A stretch of 17,419 nt of DNA from Thermoleophilia bacterium UBA5186 (lineage in GTDB: Bacteria; Actinomycetota; Thermoleophilia; Gaiellales; Gaiellaceae), in NCBI GenBank assembly GCA_002413095.1, contig DHWI01000189.1, forward strand, positions 11,609 to 29,027. Reading direction: 5' to 3'. The position numbers and the translations under genes were made by a program. How positions within the stretch are numbered: the first letter of the stretch is position 1; the number at the start of each line of letters is the position of its first letter. Under the pieces are notes generated by a model. The model was given only the letters and a program-made list of their open reading frames with translations, searched no databases and was not told the DNA's origin. Positions 15,888-17,419 of the stretch are shown here, in pieces.

Positions 15888-16176
15888 CCAGCACGCTGAG
15901 GTGCTCGTAGGACCTGAACTGATGGGGGGCGCCGGCTTCGACGAAGATGGCGCTGCCTTCCTGGACTGACACACTCTTCCCCTCGACCTCGAGCACGCCG
16001 CTTCCCTCGAGCACGATGTAGACCTCATCGTCGGTGTGCGGCTGCTGGCGGTCCGGCTCGGGAGCGATGAGGACATAGACCCCGATCTCGAGCCCCGGCG
16101 ATTCATGAACGATCTCGTAGCCGCCATCGCCGGCCTCCAGCCGCTCCTTGGCTTCAGCAATCCGAAACTCGTGCAC
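15853..16176 (-). CDS. cupin domain protein
   Basis: A 107-residue single-domain cupin from GTG 16176. Motif 1 is seen as QPHTDDEVYIVLEGSGVLEVEG (His, then Asp/Glu spaced as for a metal site) and motif 2 as GSAIFVEAGAPHQFRS with the second His. The family covers metal-binding sensors, isomerases and dioxygenases, and the motif set does not fix a reaction. An in-frame ATG at 16263 would add 29 residues that look unlike a cupin N-terminus (Pro/Arg/Cys rich), so the GTG just before HEFRIAEAKERLEA is preferred; the ribosome binding site is weak. The gene converges on CBS-BON and overlaps it by 35 bp. Upstream, about 240 bp separates it from the divergent small-protein genes. Confidence 0.85.
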   Translation of the reverse strand: MHEFRIAEAKERLEAGDGGYEIVHESPGLEIGVYVLIAPEPDRQQPHTDDEVYIVLEGSGVLEVEGKSVSVQEGSAIFVEAGAPHQFRSYEHLSVLVIFDRRPGQPA

Positions 16177-16420
16177 GCTTAGCGCGAGGCTACCTCGAAG
16201 TACCGCGCGTTGATGGCGGTTGCCGCGACAACCCGGCAGCTTCCTTTCCGGTGATGGTGGCACCGCGTCGGCGTTAACCGCCGCGGGACAGGCTTGTTTG
16301 AAGCCTCAGGCCGAGCAGGCGTGCGGGAATCAGTAGTTACTCCGCCGGCTATGCGGAGATTGGCCGATGCTCGCCGCTCGTTCGAGGCGCATGCTTACTC
16401 CAGGCTTGAAAGGAGGAGGC
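16177..16420. other. divergent intergenic region between cupin and small membrane protein genes
   Basis: About 244 bp with no gene I can support. It should hold promoters for the cupin (minus) and for the small-protein pair (plus). I see an imperfect palindrome GGCGTTAACCGCC around 16270-16282 but no clear -10/-35 pair. Confidence 0.4.
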
Positions 16421-16561
16421 ATGTATCACTGGATGGCTGGCTGGGGTTGGTTCTGGATGAGCTTCATGATGGTGTTCTGGGTTTTCGTGCTCGGCGCTGT
16501 TGTCTACGCCGCTGTGAAGCTGGCGAACCGGCCGCCGACAAACCCGAAGAGCCCGTCCTAG
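16421..16561 (+). CDS. small Trp-rich single-pass membrane protein, 46 aa
   Basis: A 46-residue protein with an unusually strong ribosome binding site, AAAGGAGGAGG at 16409-16419, one base before the ATG (effective spacing depends on which GGAGG is used). The N-terminal part is aromatic (five Trp within the first 20 residues: W4, W8, W10, W12, W20). One membrane helix spans about residues 8-33, followed by a short Pro/Lys tail (NRPPTNPKSPS). I recognise no named family; short proteins of this form often occur near metal or stress genes in actinobacteria. It is followed after 22 bp by another small membrane protein gene, and the two probably form an operon. Confidence 0.75.
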   Translation: MYHWMAGWGWFWMSFMMVFWVFVLGAVVYAAVKLANRPPTNPKSPS

Positions 16562-16583
16562 GCACGATCGAGGGAGATTCGAA

Positions 16584-16832
16584 ATGAAGGAACTGCTTTT
16601 CATCGCACTCGTGCTCGCATGCCCACTGATGATGGTTTTGATGATGCGCGGTCACGGTCATGGCGGCCACGCGCATGGCCACGGTGGGGGCGGCAACGAA
16701 CATCGCGACACTACGATCGAGCCGATGTCGACCGCAGAACTTCGCGGTCAGCGTGACAAGCTTGATCGTCTGATCGAGGAGCGTGAGCGCGCGGAGGAAC
16801 CGCCGACTGCGATCGGTGGCGGCCGGCGATAA
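16584..16832 (+). CDS. small membrane-anchored His/Gly-rich protein (DUF2933-like)
   Basis: An 82-residue protein: one hydrophobic N-terminal segment (residues 3-21, LLFIALVLACPLMMVLMM), a His/Gly stretch with six His between 24 and 40 (HGHGGHAHGHGGGG), then a charged helix about 50-70 (TAELRGQRDKLDRLIEERERAEE) that may form a short coiled coil. The CPLMM...MRGHGHGG pattern recalls DUF2933-type proteins, though I hold that loosely. The His-rich part could bind Ni, Cu, Zn or Co. GGGAG at 16572-16576 supports the ATG at 16584, spacer 7. It is likely cotranscribed with the 46-residue protein upstream. No metal transporter of the P1B type is adjacent. Confidence 0.75.
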   Translation: MKELLFIALVLACPLMMVLMMRGHGHGGHAHGHGGGGNEHRDTTIEPMSTAELRGQRDKLDRLIEERERAEEPPTAIGGGRR

Positions 16833-17158
16833 GTGCGACCATCGTCGCGCGTGCCTGCGGCGATGGCCGCCACGTCCCTGTTCGTTCCGGCGACGAGGCC
16901 GGCGTACGCTCACTCACTCCGGAATATCCGGCGCGCCGGTGGCACAAGCAGCTCGCGCTTCGCCTCGAGTTTGCGGCCCCGTGAGCGCGCCCGTTGTCTT
17001 GCTCGCGCCGAGGGTTTCGGCAGTGCCCTCTCCTGCCGGGAAATCGAGGCCCTTGCTTCCCGCGACGAGTCGTAGTTCACTGCGATGCGCGAGCGGGCGG
17101 CGTCTCCTCTCCCCTGCGGCTCGCTCGTAACGACGGGGGGTGGAGCGTCGGCCACTCC
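16833..17158. other. intergenic stretch without a recognisable gene
   Basis: About 326 bp between the His-rich protein gene and the truncated hydrolase frame. Short open frames exist on both strands, but their translations are Arg/Ser/Ala-rich as expected of noncoding GC-rich DNA, and none has a ribosome binding site with a family-like sequence. It may contain decayed sequence linked to the hydrolase truncation. Confidence 0.5.
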
Positions 17159-17419
17159 CTAATTCCCCGGAGGCAGCGCACCGCCGAAGGAGTGCCCGAT
17201 CACTGCCGGCTTCTTGTCCAGCTTGCCGATCACGTCGGCAAAATGGTCGGCCACCTGCCCAATGGTCTTGTGGGCGAATACCTCGGGGTTGGCGTTGGCC
17301 TCGTCGACGGTCTCGGGATCGTCCGGCCAGCCGGGGGCGACCGGCGCGTAGCCCGCCTGCTCGAAGAGCTCGGCCCAGCGATCCCAGCTGCCCTCCAGAA
17401 GCCAGAGCCCGTGGATGAA
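17159..17419 (-). pseudogene. alpha/beta hydrolase, truncated after the nucleophile elbow
   Basis: The minus strand reads 86 codons from the window edge to a TAG at 17159-17161. The visible protein begins FIHGLWLLEGSWDRWAELFE (the HG oxyanion-hole strand of alpha/beta hydrolases), continues GYAPVAPGWPDDPETVDEAN, and reaches KKPAVIGHSFGG, the nucleophile elbow with the catalytic Ser. Five residues later it ends (ALPPGN, stop). Normal members continue for 150 or more residues with the catalytic Asp and His. I see no continuation of the fold in the other minus frames of 17000-17158. The gene therefore seems to be cut, and its product would be inactive. The 5' end lies beyond the window. Confidence 0.7.

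Noticed and set aside
16270..16282. Near-palindrome GGCGTTAACCGCC as an operator
   Set aside because: It is short and imperfect with no repeat elsewhere; kept only as a note in the intergenic entry.
16294..16340. GTTT...GGGAAT as a SigB/SigF-type promoter upstream of the small membrane proteins
   Set aside because: The spacing between the two elements is about 25 bases, too long for that class.
16833..17130. Short plus-strand open frames after the His-rich protein gene
   Set aside because: They have no ribosome binding site, Arg/Ser-rich composition and no family resemblance.

Overview
The window is GC-rich DNA, dense with genes in the style of an actinobacterium. The codon bias, the strong AAAGGAGG-type ribosome binding sites and the protein families would fit a deep-branching lineage such as Thermoleophilia/Gaiellales, but that placement is an inference and no marker gene in the window proves it. 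I see no tRNA, rRNA, CRISPR array, insertion sequence or phage gene.

Layout. The left edge (minus strand) holds the 5' end of an ACT-domain NAD-type malic enzyme. A long same-strand run then goes from about 519 to 15887: an OsmC-like protein, a small protein of unknown family, a tandem universal stress protein (USP), a Ca2+-type (P2A) P-type ATPase that overlaps by GTGA a Na,K-like (P2C) P-type ATPase, an Hsp20 chaperone, an AdiC-like basic amino acid antiporter, a cyclic 2,3-diphosphoglycerate synthetase-like P-loop protein, ornithine carbamoyltransferase, a single-domain USP, carbamate kinase, a sigma-70 family factor, a second tandem USP whose 3' end is fused to an ABC-permease (FtsX type) remnant, and a CBS-CBS-BON protein. 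A cupin gene converges on the CBS gene and overlaps it. Two tiny membrane protein genes follow. At the right edge a minus-strand alpha/beta hydrolase reading frame stops just after its nucleophile elbow.

How the genes may work together (inference). The set looks like an energy-starvation or stress-survival island. Ornithine carbamoyltransferase run in reverse plus carbamate kinase makes ATP from citrulline or carbamoyl phosphate, fed by the antiporter. The USPs and the CBS protein are adenylate-binding families that could sense ATP/AMP. The two ATPases spend ATP on ion gradients. Hsp20 and OsmC protect against protein damage and peroxides, and the embedded sigma factor could drive the set. 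The content (tandem USPs, Hsp20, CBS protein, CtpF-like ATPase) resembles the mycobacterial DosR dormancy regulon, but I found no convincing DosR box. No arginine deiminase lies in the window.

The points most worth following up are the deiminase-less OTC/carbamate kinase module built around a cDPG-synthetase-like protein, the translationally coupled pair of different P2 ATPases with altered ion-site residues in the second, the USP/FtsX fusion scar, and a perfect UUCG-capped hairpin just upstream of the cDPG-synthetase-like gene.
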